A stretch of DNA of 21,301 nt from Deltaproteobacteria bacterium (GTDB lineage: Bacteria > Desulfobacterota > Desulfobacteria > Desulfobacterales > ETH-SRB1), in assembly GCA_019309665.1 (NCBI GenBank), contig JAFDFV010000014.1, positions 1-21,301 on the forward strand, written 5' to 3'. The position numbers and the translations under genes were made by a program. Below are positions 1-6,872 of this stretch, in pieces. Position 1 is the first letter of the stretch; each line of letters starts with the position of its first letter. The notes under the pieces were generated by a model. That model had not been told where the DNA came from, did no database searches, and saw nothing but the letters and a program-made list of their open reading frames with translations.

Positions 1-183
1 TACGACATCACCAAGCGGAAAGCCGCGGAAGAGGAAATTAAGGAGAAAGCCGATGAACTTGAGAAATTCAACCGACTGGCTGTGGGCAGGGAGTTTAAGA
101 TGATAGAACTTAAAAAGGAGATAAACGCGCTTCTTGAGAAGTTAGGTAAGGAGCCCGGATACAAGATTGTTGGAGATGTTTAA
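1..183 (+). CDS. C-terminal tail of a PAS-domain signalling protein (partial)
   Basis: The open frame enters from the left edge and stops at TAA 181-183, giving 61 residues. It starts with YDITKRKAAEEE, the usual C-terminal signature of a PAS/PAC domain, followed by a charged helix (GREFKMIELKKEINALLEKLG) often found at the end of PAS sensor proteins in deltaproteobacteria. No kinase domain follows, so the protein is probably a PAS-type receiver or adaptor whose upstream part is outside the window. It ends 12 nt before the hybrid kinase start, and the SD of that kinase (AAGGAG) overlaps this stop, which suggests one operon. The ligand is unknown. Confidence 0.7.
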   Translation, partial: YDITKRKAAEEEIKEKADELEKFNRLAVGREFKMIELKKEINALLEKLGKEPGYKIVGDV

Positions 184-195
184 GGAGTCTATCAG

Positions 196-2904
196 ATGAA
201 AATCCAGATGAAAATCCTTCTCATCACGTTGCTGTTAGTCATGGTCGCGGGCACGGCTATCATAGTGGTCAATCATATCGCCACAAGAAACATGACCGAA
301 GATGACGTTTACGACCATATGAGCACTGCTACGGAATCAAGAGCAAGTCACATCGAGACATATCTGGACGGTGGAAAAAAAGCAATCAAGCAATTATCAG
401 AGAGTATCGTTATAGAACGATTGTTACTGGCAGGCAAAGATGACCCGGATTATAGCGGGAAGTATAATGATGCTATACGAAGACTAAAGCGTACAGCAGC
501 GGCAAACGAGTATATCTATGGTGTCTTTGTGCTTGACAAAAATGGAACGATCATTGCTTCAAGCGAAGAGATCAATATCGGAAAAGACAAGAGCAGTGAT
601 CCTTATTTCCTGGGCGGGAAGGAAGGCGTTTTTATCAAGGATGCTTATACATCCCGGAATAGAAAAATAGACTCAATCGCTTTCTCGGCGCCGATTTTTG
701 ATGAAGAAGCCACTGTTTTTTTAGGCGTCGTCGTCATAAGGGTTTCGATGGAAAAACTGGATAAAATCACAACAGGCAAAGCCGGTCTTGGGGAGGGCGA
801 AGAGTTTTTCCTCGTGAACAAGGACGACTACATGATAACGCCATCGAGGTTTCTTAATGATACGTTCCTTAAGCAGAAGGTTGAGACGTTCCATTCAGGA
901 GGTGAACCTGAAGATATAAAACATTTGGCTGGGTACAGACACGAGGTGATTCTATGCAAGAATTACAGGGGGGTGGAGGTTCTCAGGATTCATGTGCACA
1001 TACCTGAGATGGGCTGGTGCCTGATGGCGGAGACGAGCACAGAAGATGCATTTGCTCCCAGGACTATAACAAGGCCTATCGTAAAATTGCACAGCGGAAT
1101 CGAAGAAATTATGAAAGGGAATCTGAATCACAAGGTAGGCACTGGCGCAAACAATGAGATCGGACAACTCTCAAGGGTTTTTGATGAGATGGCCGCTAAT
1201 CTCAAAAAATCAAGAAAAGAGTTGGAAGATTACAGCCGGGGTCTTGAGGGGATAGTAAAAAGGAGAACTGCGGAACTGGACAGGAAAGTTGCCGAGAGTG
1301 AGCAGCAGAGACTTGCGATAATGAACATCGCAGTGGACATCGAAGATGCAAACAAGGCAAAGGGGTTGGAAATTGCAGAACGCAAAGCCGCTCAGAAGGA
1401 ACTATCCGAGACCAACAAAAAGCTTCAGGACGCGGTTAATCGCTCTAACCAGCTCGCGATAGAGGCCCATACAGCCAACACGGCCAAGAGCGAATTTCTG
1501 GCCAACATGAGCCATGAGATCCGGACGCCTATGAACGGCGTTATAGGCATGACGGATTTGCTGCTTGCTACGGAATTGCCTTCGGAGCAGTTAGAATATG
1601 CAAAGATCATTAAAAAGAGTGGAAATTCGCTGCTGGCGATCATCAACGATATCCTCGATTTTTCCAAGATAGAGGCCGGGAAGTTTGAACTGGGAACGTT
1701 TGATTTTGATCTTCGCTTGACCCTTGAAGACATGACCGATGTGCTGGCGTTACGCGCATATGAAAAAGGTCTGGAGATGACCTGCCTGATAGAACCGGAG
1801 GTCCCTGCGTTGTTGCGGGGAGATCCGGGGCGACTCCGACAGATAATTATCAACCTCATCGGAAATGCGATTAAATTTACGGCACAAGGCGAGGTGGCCT
1901 TGCACGTGACCCTTGATAATGAGGATAACGGCATGGTCATGATCCGTTTTGCCGTGAAAGACACAGGCTGCGGAATGCCCGCGGACAAACTCGATATTTT
2001 GTTTGATCCCTTTACCCAGGCGGATTCCTCTACTACACGCAAATTCGGCGGAACCGGCCTGGGTCTGACCATTTCAAAACATCTGTGTGAAATGATGGGT
2101 GGGCAGATCGGTGTGGAAAGCAAAGAGGGCAAAGGTTCTACGTTCTGGTTTACGGCCCGTTTGAATAAGCAATCCACCAGCCGGAAAATGGAGATTACAA
2201 CGCTGGATAATATTTCGCTTAAGGGACTGCGTATCCTTGCCGTGGACGACAATGCGACAAACCGCAGGGTGGTCGCAGGCATGCTTTCGTCCCAGGAATG
2301 CCGGCATGAAGAAGTCGAGAATGCCGCAACTGCGCTGGACAGGCTCAGGGCGGCCGCAGCATCAGGAGACCCGTTCCGCATCGCTATTTTAGATATGGTT
2401 ATGCCGGAAATGGACGGAGAGACCCTGGGCAGAATGATCAAAGATGATCCTGCTTTGCGTGATACTGTGCTGGTGATGATGACCTCGATCGGTTCGCGGG
2501 GCGATGCCGGCCGGTTCGAGAAGGCGGGATTTGCCGTGTACCTGACCAAGCCGGTAAAGCAGTCGCGACTTTTTAACTGCCTAATGGCGGCGATCGGCCG
2601 TAAGCCCTCCGATCAGACCCCACCGAACAGGATTATTACCCGACACACAGTGGCAGAAAAAAGCAAGCAAAAAGCCCGCATACTCCTGGCCGAAGACAAC
2701 ATCATCAATCAGAAGGTCGCTTTGAAAGTTCTCGAAAAGCTTGGCTATCGCGCCGACGTGGTTGCCAACGGCTTAGAGGCGCTCAAGGCGCTTGAGATGA
2801 TCCCTTATGACATAGTGCTCATGGACGTTCAGATGCCGGAGATGGACGGCTCGATCGAAACATATTCCGATCATCGCTATGACCGCCCACGCCATGGAGC
2901 GTGA
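196..2904 (+). CDS. Hybrid sensor histidine kinase (PDC-HAMP-HisKA-HATPase-REC-REC), damaged
   Basis: This is a sensor kinase that would autophosphorylate a His and pass the phosphate to its receiver domains. In order: TM1 (residues about 5-27), an extracytoplasmic dCache/PDC-like sensor (about 30-285), HAMP (from R289), coiled coil (about 345-430), HisKA with H440 in NMSHEIRTPMN, an HATPase with N557, D589-TGCG and a G2 box at 617-624, REC1 (D684/D685, phospho-D733, K785) and REC2 (E833/D834, phospho-D877). Two things are wrong. The second membrane helix expected between sensor and HAMP is absent: P288 joins directly to RTITRPI. REC2 also loses frame after MDG (nt 2850), and its remainder lies in another frame at 2852-3073. 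SD AAGGAG lies 8 nt before ATG 196. As written, topology and signalling should be impaired. The family call is firm; the stimulus is unknown. Confidence 0.9.
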   Translation: MKIQMKILLITLLLVMVAGTAIIVVNHIATRNMTEDDVYDHMSTATESRASHIETYLDGGKKAIKQLSESIVIERLLLAGKDDPDYSGKYNDAIRRLKRTAAANEYIYGVFVLDKNGTIIASSEEINIGKDKSSDPYFLGGKEGVFIKDAYTSRNRKIDSIAFSAPIFDEEATVFLGVVVIRVSMEKLDKITTGKAGLGEGEEFFLVNKDDYMITPSRFLNDTFLKQKVETFHSGGEPEDIKHLAGYRHEVILCKNYRGVEVLRIHVHIPEMGWCLMAETSTEDAFAPRTITRPIVKLHSGIEEIMKGNLNHKVGTGANNEIGQLSRVFDEMAANLKKSRKELEDYSRGLEGIVKRRTAELDRKVAESEQQRLAIMNIAVDIEDANKAKGLEIAERKAAQKELSETNKKLQDAVNRSNQLAIEAHTANTAKSEFLANMSHEIRTPMNGVIGMTDLLLATELPSEQLEYAKIIKKSGNSLLAIINDILDFSKIEAGKFELGTFDFDLRLTLEDMTDVLALRAYEKGLEMTCLIEPEVPALLRGDPGRLRQIIINLIGNAIKFTAQGEVALHVTLDNEDNGMVMIRFAVKDTGCGMPADKLDILFDPFTQADSSTTRKFGGTGLGLTISKHLCEMMGGQIGVESKEGKGSTFWFTARLNKQSTSRKMEITTLDNISLKGLRILAVDDNATNRRVVAGMLSSQECRHEEVENAATALDRLRAAAASGDPFRIAILDMVMPEMDGETLGRMIKDDPALRDTVLVMMTSIGSRGDAGRFEKAGFAVYLTKPVKQSRLFNCLMAAIGRKPSDQTPPNRIITRHTVAEKSKQKARILLAEDNIINQKVALKVLEKLGYRADVVANGLEALKALEMIPYDIVLMDVQMPEMDGSIETYSDHRYDRPRHGA

Positions 2905-3073
2905 CAAAGAGATGTGTCTAAATGCCGGCATGGATGATTATTTGACCAAGCCGATCCAGCCGGGCAAATTTGGAGAAACAATAGCCAGATGGATCATAGG
3001 CATTGCTGCTGCCGGGCAGAATCGAACCGGAGATAAGCCGTCGGAGGAAGCGATGACAAAGGAAACCACGTAA
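2852..3073 (+). pseudogene. Displaced C-terminus of the hybrid kinase REC2 domain
   Basis: In the frame of ATG 2879, reading back to 2852, the translation is RSKHIPIIAMTAHAMERDKE and then CLNAGMDDYLTKPI. This is the normal second half of a REC domain (beta-4 with the conserved Thr/Ala, then the KP motif). It continues the upstream REC2, which stops making sense after MDG at nt 2850. Only one base lies between MDG and this segment, whereas REC domains usually have about seven residues there (of the type LEATRRI). That suggests a deletion of about 20 nt rather than a single-base slip. The stop TAA at 3071-3073 overlaps the next ATG by one base, the spacing expected of the original operon. It is unlikely to be translated as an independent protein. 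Confidence 0.8.
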
Positions 3074-3669
3074 TGAGAATTTTGATTGCTGAAGATGATA
3101 TAACCTCCCGCGTGCTACTTAAACATATGCTGGCCGAGTGGGGTTACGAGGTGGTTGTCACAAAGGACGGCTGCGAGGCATGGGAGGCGCTTCAGGCCGA
3201 AGACGCGCCAAGGCTTGCGATCCTTGACTGGATGATGCCCGGACTGGACGGTGTTGAAGTCTGTCGTAAAGTGCGCCAATTGGATGTTTCCAATCCCACG
3301 TACATTATTTTTCTTACGAGTCGCAGCAGCAAGAAGGACATTGTCGCCGGTCTTGAGGCAGGGGCGGACGACTATATCGGCAAACCGTATGAGACGGACG
3401 AACTGCGCGTCCGGGTCAAGGTGGGAGAAAGGATAACGGCCTTGCAGTCAGCCCTTGCAGAACAAGTACATTCCCTCCGGAAAGCGTTGGCGCATGTCAA
3501 GACTCTTCAGGGCATCCTGCCCATTTGCATGCATTGTCACAAGATCCGGAATGACCAGCAGAGCTGGGAACGGCTCGAAAAATACATTGCCAAACACTCG
3601 GATGCAGAATTCAGCCACGGCCTGTGTCCCGAATGCCTGGAAAAACATTATCCGGATTTCAACGAGTAA
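3073..3669 (+). CDS. Response regulator with Cys-rich C-terminal domain
   Basis: The protein has 198 residues. Residues 1-120 are a receiver domain with acidic pocket E7/D8/D9, phospho-acceptor D52 in LDWMMPGLDG, and K104 in the GKP motif. A short helix (about 120-145) leads to a tail with C152-x2-C155 and C185-x2-C188 (ILPICMHCHKIR; GLCPECLEKHYPDF). This tail recurs in many bacterial receiver and PAS proteins and probably binds a metal. There is no DNA-binding or enzymatic output domain, so output is likely through protein contact. The ATG overlaps the kinase stop by one base (TAATG), which marks it as the cognate partner of the upstream kinase. The receiver call is firm; the role of the tail is unknown. 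Confidence 0.9.
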   Translation: MRILIAEDDITSRVLLKHMLAEWGYEVVVTKDGCEAWEALQAEDAPRLAILDWMMPGLDGVEVCRKVRQLDVSNPTYIIFLTSRSSKKDIVAGLEAGADDYIGKPYETDELRVRVKVGERITALQSALAEQVHSLRKALAHVKTLQGILPICMHCHKIRNDQQSWERLEKYIAKHSDAEFSHGLCPECLEKHYPDFNE

Positions 3670-3682
3670 ACAGGACTTGGTG

Positions 3683-3700
3683 GTAGCCGTGAGCGCTTAC
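3683..3700. repeat. Dispersed GTAAGCGTTCACGGCTAC-type repeat, copy 1
   Basis: GTAGCCGTGAGCGCTTAC fills most of the 31-nt gap between the convergent response regulator and MetE-like genes, ending just before the latter's stop codon. Related copies lie at 10058, 10287, 13845 and 15099. Confidence 0.6.
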
Positions 3701-4777
3701 CTAAAGTGTTAGCTTTCTTCTCAATCTATCCGAGACTTCCCTTGTCAACCTGAGAACCTTTGTTGCATTTTCCAGGCTTAAGGAACCTGTACCGCAGCTT
3801 GGAGTTATTAAAGACTGAGCCAGGATTTTAGATCTTTCAAATCCAAGAGCTTCTAAATCCCGCACCTCATTTTCCCATTTTATCACTATCGAATCGACTG
3901 TCTCTTTTTCAACATCCTCTGCTTTTGAGGTGGGCACTATGCCCCATGCAAGAATGCCTCCTGATTCCATAAACTTCTTAATATGATCAGCGTAAAGAAT
4001 AAATCTGTCAAAAAAAGAATATGCATCAAAGCTGACTATATCTGCCGATGAACCAAGTACCAGCGACCAGTCGCAATTGGCGCAAACATGTATTCCTGCA
4101 ATACCGCCTTCTGAATGAACGGCTTTTATAACTTCTTTAAAACATTTTTCTACTTCATCGCTTGATATACCTATAAACGCAGATGAGCCGAAACCGGCAA
4201 GCGCGGGTTCATCAAAAAAAATAATTACGGGAACTCCGAATTTTGAGAGTTCTCTGACCTGCCATCTGGCTTTGAGAGCCAAAAGCTTTACAGCCGCATC
4301 TCTTATCTGTTCGTCATAAAATATCGCCTTTCCATCTTGGTCATTCAGGCCTGTGCAAAAAGTTACAGGGCCTGTTATCTGGCCCTTAACTGCAACCGGA
4401 GGAACGGAAACCGCTTTTAATTGCTTTGTAAACTCAAAAAAACCACCTGCCGTATCCTCTGTCAAAACGAATCTTGATCCGGAAAGCTCGCCCTCTCCTT
4501 CAAGTACAGCCATGTAGTCTTCATAGAATTTAAGAAGATCTTCACCAAAAGCACCTGCGCCGGTATCTATATAAGCTCTTTCTTTTTCAACAACAAGACC
4601 CGGCAAACCGGGAAGAAACTGTGCAATCATTCCTTCTTCTTTATAAACCGGAAGCTGAACCCATAAGGGAATTTCAGGAGTATATCTGAAAACAAGTTTT
4701 ACAGCTTCTGCATGATTATCCATAGGAAGACTTCCTATTAAAACGGGAAGACCGTTTGCCCGAAACTTTTCAATCAC
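3701..4777 (-). CDS. MetE-like (cobalamin-independent methionine synthase C-terminal family) methyltransferase
   Basis: This 358-residue protein belongs to the UROD/MetE-like TIM-barrel superfamily. Visible motifs are GQITGPVT (132-139), FDEPAL (188-193), H230-x-C232 in GIHVCANCDW and C328 in TPSCGTGSL. The last three match the zinc ligands that bind the thiol substrate in MetE (His-x-Cys and a distal Cys). Only the catalytic C-terminal half of MetE is represented; full MetE is about 750 residues, and a 5-methyltetrahydrofolate-binding N-terminal half is absent. Short 'core MetE' proteins may take methyl groups from corrinoid proteins, but nothing here proves that. The start is GTG at 4777, chosen because GAGAGGAGC lies at a good distance upstream and the nearby ATG at 4784 is out of frame and closes at once. 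The gene stands alone, convergent with the response regulator. The exact substrate is uncertain. Confidence 0.8.
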   Translation of the reverse strand: MIEKFRANGLPVLIGSLPMDNHAEAVKLVFRYTPEIPLWVQLPVYKEEGMIAQFLPGLPGLVVEKERAYIDTGAGAFGEDLLKFYEDYMAVLEGEGELSGSRFVLTEDTAGGFFEFTKQLKAVSVPPVAVKGQITGPVTFCTGLNDQDGKAIFYDEQIRDAAVKLLALKARWQVRELSKFGVPVIIFFDEPALAGFGSSAFIGISSDEVEKCFKEVIKAVHSEGGIAGIHVCANCDWSLVLGSSADIVSFDAYSFFDRFILYADHIKKFMESGGILAWGIVPTSKAEDVEKETVDSIVIKWENEVRDLEALGFERSKILAQSLITPSCGTGSLSLENATKVLRLTREVSDRLRRKLTL

Positions 4778-4843
4778 AATTCATGCTCCTCTCATACCGT
4801 ATCTGCCTGATTTTCATAATTCAGCAACAATCCATCTTTTAAA

Positions 4844-4872
4844 AAATTATCATGAGATCAATAAGTTTGCAA
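4844..4872 (-). promoter_or_regulatory. Possible sigma-70 promoter for the MetE-like gene
   Basis: On the minus strand, TTGCAA (4872-4867) and TAATTT (4849-4844) are separated by 17 nt, about 65 nt upstream of the GTG start. The match is by eye only. No riboswitch-like structure was recognised in the leader. Confidence 0.35.
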
Positions 4873-4900
4873 GGAATAGATAGTCTTGCCGGCAGTGTAA

Positions 4901-5305
4901 GGCCCCTATACGTGAACCCTGTTAATATTTGATATATTAGCAAAAGTATTAGCCAAAGGCAAGGGCGTTTCCGTGAGGAAGGGTCTGAAGGAAGCCGGAG
5001 TGCAAAGCTATGAGCCGACGGACAGAAACAGCATACAAGGCCAAGTTTTCGGGTGAGTTAACATAACAAAGCCCAGTGGTTCAGGGGATATGGTAAATGC
5101 TGCGGTTGTGTGGCAAAAGTTCATGCTCTTATTCGGGGAGGCCTGTCCGGCATGCGGTCAGGATACTGACAGCGTCTGATGCGGCAACGTATCGGTTGAT
5201 CGGGCAGAAGTCAGCAGAGGTCATATTAGGTGCAGGAGAAACGAGCCGCACAAAAGTGAGGAGGAAGAAACTTCCCCTTACCCGATTTGCTATTATAGAC
5301 TGGTT
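4901..5305 (+). ncRNA. Group II intron remnant, copy 1 (5' domain region, no RT)
   Basis: The stretch carries landmarks of the 5' structural part of a bacterial group II intron: CCCCTATACGTGAA, then a small hairpin (GTTAATAT...ATATTAGC), AGTATTAGCC, GGCAAGGGCG, GGTCTGAAGGAAGCCGGAG, GACGGACAGAAACAGCATA, TAACAAAGCCCAGTGGTTC, and GCAGAAGTCAGCAGAGGTCA near the end. In complete relatives these precede the reverse transcriptase/maturase ORF. Here no RT follows; the sequence passes into the 3' end of the DUF2442 gene near 5305. The extreme 5' end (GTGYG-type) is also missing. The identification comes from recalled sequence style, not from a covariance model. Small ORFs predicted within it are not convincing genes. 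Confidence 0.65.
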
Positions 5306-5313
5306 CCTCTTTT

Positions 5314-5586
5314 CTATGCTGCCCTATCCATTCCACGAGGAGCGGGGGCACCCCGCAAGAGGCCTTGAGTGCTGAGATCCTCATCAATGTCTGGCCAGTG
5401 GATCCCGTATCCCGCTCCGGCAATGCACCAGTTCGCCCGCTGCTCAGACGTCGCATGTAGCAAACGTGGGTACCATGCCAAGGGAACCGTTATGGTTCGT
5501 CCGTCGAAAAGATCAACACTGATTGCGTCGTCAGTGACGCGCACGTCCCTGACTTGTTCACCTGCTTTAGGTTCCAAAGTAGTCAT
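5314..5586 (-). CDS. DUF2442 domain protein
   Basis: This 90-residue protein reads MTTLEPKAGEQVRDVRVTDD, then a stretch with DGRTITVPLAWYPRL and GYGIHWPDIDEDLS. These are hallmark segments of DUF2442, a small beta-rich family of unknown biochemical function. It overlaps the 3' end of the upstream DUF4160 gene by 20 nt (5567-5586), so the two are translationally coupled. DUF2442 and DUF4160 genes are often adjacent in bacteria and have the look of a two-gene toxin-antitoxin-like module, but I cannot assign roles. The last six residues (GMDRAA) run up to the junction with intron sequence and may not be native. Base composition is clearly more GC-rich than the core genes of this window, consistent with horizontal acquisition. 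Confidence 0.8.
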   Translation of the reverse strand: MTTLEPKAGEQVRDVRVTDDAISVDLFDGRTITVPLAWYPRLLHATSEQRANWCIAGAGYGIHWPDIDEDLSTQGLLRGAPAPRGMDRAA

Positions 5587-5806
5587 TCCATGCCTCCAAT
5601 AATTCCTTTTGGTGCTCTGAAGTAAGTGTTTCCAATTTTCTCAGTTCCCTTGCTGGAAACCCAAGATTGTACGCCAAAGCCACAGGACTGAGCCAGAACT
5701 TGGCTGAAAAAGAGTCCCGGTCAATGTGCACGTGTGGCGGCTCGTGTAGGTCGTGACTGACGAAGTAGAACCTGTACGGTCCTTTTCTTAAGACTGCCGG
5801 GGACAT
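5567..5806 (-). CDS. DUF4160 domain protein
   Basis: The 79-residue product contains MSPAVLRKGPYRFYFVSHDL followed by HEPPHVHIDRD, the DUF4160 signature, then a KFWLSPVALAYNLGF segment and a helical C-terminus (LEAWNDYF). It is the first gene of a two-gene unit with DUF2442. AAGGA lies 8 nt upstream of the ATG. The function is unknown; the family is small, soluble and commonly found in accessory regions beside DUF2442. The pair lies between two group II intron fragments and next to a transposase remnant, so it sits in a hotspot of insertion and deletion. It appears intact, unlike the mobile elements around it. Confidence 0.8.
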   Translation of the reverse strand: MSPAVLRKGPYRFYFVSHDLHEPPHVHIDRDSFSAKFWLSPVALAYNLGFPARELRKLETLTSEHQKELLEAWNDYFGT

Positions 5807-5847
5807 TTTCCTATTCCTTGTCGATTCTTTTAGCGAATGTTGCTAAT

Positions 5848-5874
5848 CAGCCGCACGGCTTTTTGTAGCGGCTG
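5848..5874. other. Hairpin upstream of DUF4160
   Basis: CAGCCGC (5848-5854) and GCGGCTG (5868-5874) form a perfect 7-bp stem around a 13-nt loop that contains a T-run. It lies between the divergently oriented DUF4160 gene and the second intron fragment. It could be the terminator-like target motif that some group II introns insert beside, but no boundary proof is visible. Confidence 0.35.
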
Positions 5875-5885
5875 TATTTGCTTGG

Positions 5886-6010
5886 GTACGCCCGGGCCTG
5901 GGCGTGAATTTATGGGGTAACCTGTCCGCTTCGGGCGGGAAGTCCCCTATACGTGAATCCTGTTAATGTGCTAAACACATTAGCAAAAGTATTAGCCGAA
6001 GGCAAGGGCT
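5886..6010 (+). ncRNA. Group II intron 5' fragment, copy 2
   Basis: It begins GTACGCCCGGGCCTGGGCGTG, close to a canonical group II 5' end (GTGYG; here the third base is A), then TATGGGGTAACCTGTCCGCT and CCCCTATACGTGAA. From 5944 to 6009 it repeats copy 1 (4903-4966) with several substitutions, then leaves the intron after GGCAAGGGC. The shared hairpin keeps its pairing although its stem bases differ between copies, so the two copies are separately diverged introns rather than one recent duplication. About 40 nt later the IS110-type remnant starts. No RT, domain V or 3' end was recognised. Confidence 0.65.
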
Positions 6011-6050
6011 GAATCGTGTTGGCTCCCAATAAAACAAAGGAGGTATGCCC

Positions 6051-6327
6051 ATGAGACTGAAAAATTATGGCAGAAATCAAAAAAACGTAAAGAATATATT
6101 CAATTCAACAGAACGGACTTCTACTGGTTGGAGTGGATGTGAGCAAGGCAAAACATGATGCTTGTATAGGGACTTTGGATAGTGTCAGATGCAGGATCGG
6201 ATTTAAAAACGCAAGAGCTGCATTCAAAGGCTTTGAAGATGCAATCAGAAAAAATATGTTCAGAAATAAATATAAACGAGTTTTGGTGGCCATGTTCCTG
6301 AGTGTCAAGTTCTGCTATAATCTGTAA
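6051..6327 (+). pseudogene. IS110-type transposase, frameshifted 5' remnant
   Basis: A strong SD (AAAGGAGGT, about 6036-6044) precedes ATG 6051, opening MRLKNYGRNQK. The frame is then lost, and the recognisable transposase resumes in another frame as LLLVGVDVSKAKHDACIGT, which contains the first catalytic Asp region (GVDVSK) of DEDD transposases of the IS110 family. Similarity continues to KRVLVAM near 6293, where relatives continue with EPSG; here the sequence switches to unrelated FLSVKFCYNL and a stop. The gene therefore has at least one frameshift and lacks most of its length (full proteins are about 320-400 residues). It cannot make a working transposase. The break near 6295 coincides with the start of an inverted repeat at 6302-6338. 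Confidence 0.7.
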
Positions 6328-6331
6328 AAGA

Positions 6332-6360
6332 TTGACACGTAATTATGCCAGTGTTATGTT
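6332..6360 (+). promoter_or_regulatory. Promoter for the Cys-rich protein and tatA, with inverted repeat over the -35
   Basis: TTGACA (6332-6337) and TATGTT (6355-6360) are separated by 17 nt, about 90 nt before the ATG at 6453. The -35 is also the right arm of an inverted repeat, GTGTCAA (6302-6308) to TTGACAC (6332-6338). The repeat could be an operator or the end of an insertion that cut the IS110 gene. By-eye call. Confidence 0.45.
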
Positions 6361-6452
6361 TATTTTAACATATTAGCAACGACTGTCACATTTCATAGTC
6401 TTTGTGGAAGAAAATAATTTATTTCTCGCTCGTCTGGAAAATTCAACTTATT

Positions 6453-6863
6453 ATGGCAGATATTATATCACTTGATAGTAAACTTCAATTAACCAGAGAT
6501 AAGAAAGCCAATCTAATAAAAAAACGCAAAATTTTTGCGATACAGAAGGTTTTTCAATGTACACGGTGCTCCTTTAAATGCGAAAAATGCGGCTCTCAAA
6601 TTAGTCTCGCACACCAAAAGAAAAATGATTCCCGCAACATTAAGGTATCATATCGACTCTGCGAGAGTTGCATGGAAGAATTTAATGACTATATTGAAAA
6701 AATTAAGGGAAAAGGAGACTCTGACTCTTACTGGCACAATGATGCCTGGATAGATGTCTGGAAAACGTGGATAAATCATCAGAATGCCATTAGCCAATAT
6801 CTAAAGTCAAAAGAGTTTAAGCAGCTTCTGCAGGAATTTAAACAGAACGAGCACAATAAATAG
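6453..6863 (+). CDS. Small Cys-rich (putative zinc-binding) protein
   Basis: The product has 136 residues from ATG 6453. The frame stays open upstream to 6402, but that extension (MWKKIIYFSLVWKIQLI) looks non-native and has no SD, so the internal start is preferred. It has C36-x2-C39-x3-C43-x2-C46 (CTRCSFKCEKC) and C70-x2-C73, arrangements typical of a metal-binding knuckle, followed by an aromatic, charged helical C-terminus (WHNDAWIDVWKTW). I recognise it only as a hypothetical protein of the type found in Desulfobacterota; no function is assigned. It lies 9 nt before tatA and shares its promoter, so it is probably co-transcribed with it. It is soluble, with no signal peptide or membrane helix. 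Confidence 0.7.
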   Translation: MADIISLDSKLQLTRDKKANLIKKRKIFAIQKVFQCTRCSFKCEKCGSQISLAHQKKNDSRNIKVSYRLCESCMEEFNDYIEKIKGKGDSDSYWHNDAWIDVWKTWINHQNAISQYLKSKEFKQLLQEFKQNEHNK

Positions 6864-6872
6864 GAGGATTTT

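Noticed and set aside
1425..2549. A 374-residue minus-strand ORF
   Set aside because: It is antisense to the histidine kinase catalytic core; the long open frame follows from GC-biased wobble positions, and its protein has no recognisable features.
4778..4900. Cobalamin or SAM riboswitch before the MetE-like gene
   Set aside because: The leader lacks any recognisable B12-box or SAM-box sequence and is too short for a cobalamin element.
5097..5375. A 92-residue plus-strand ORF
   Set aside because: It lies within the group II intron RNA region, has no SD or family features, and runs into the antisense of DUF2442.
5821..5885. Integron attC site next to DUF4160
   Set aside because: No matching pair of GTTRRRY and RYYYAAC core sites was found, only a simple 7-bp hairpin.
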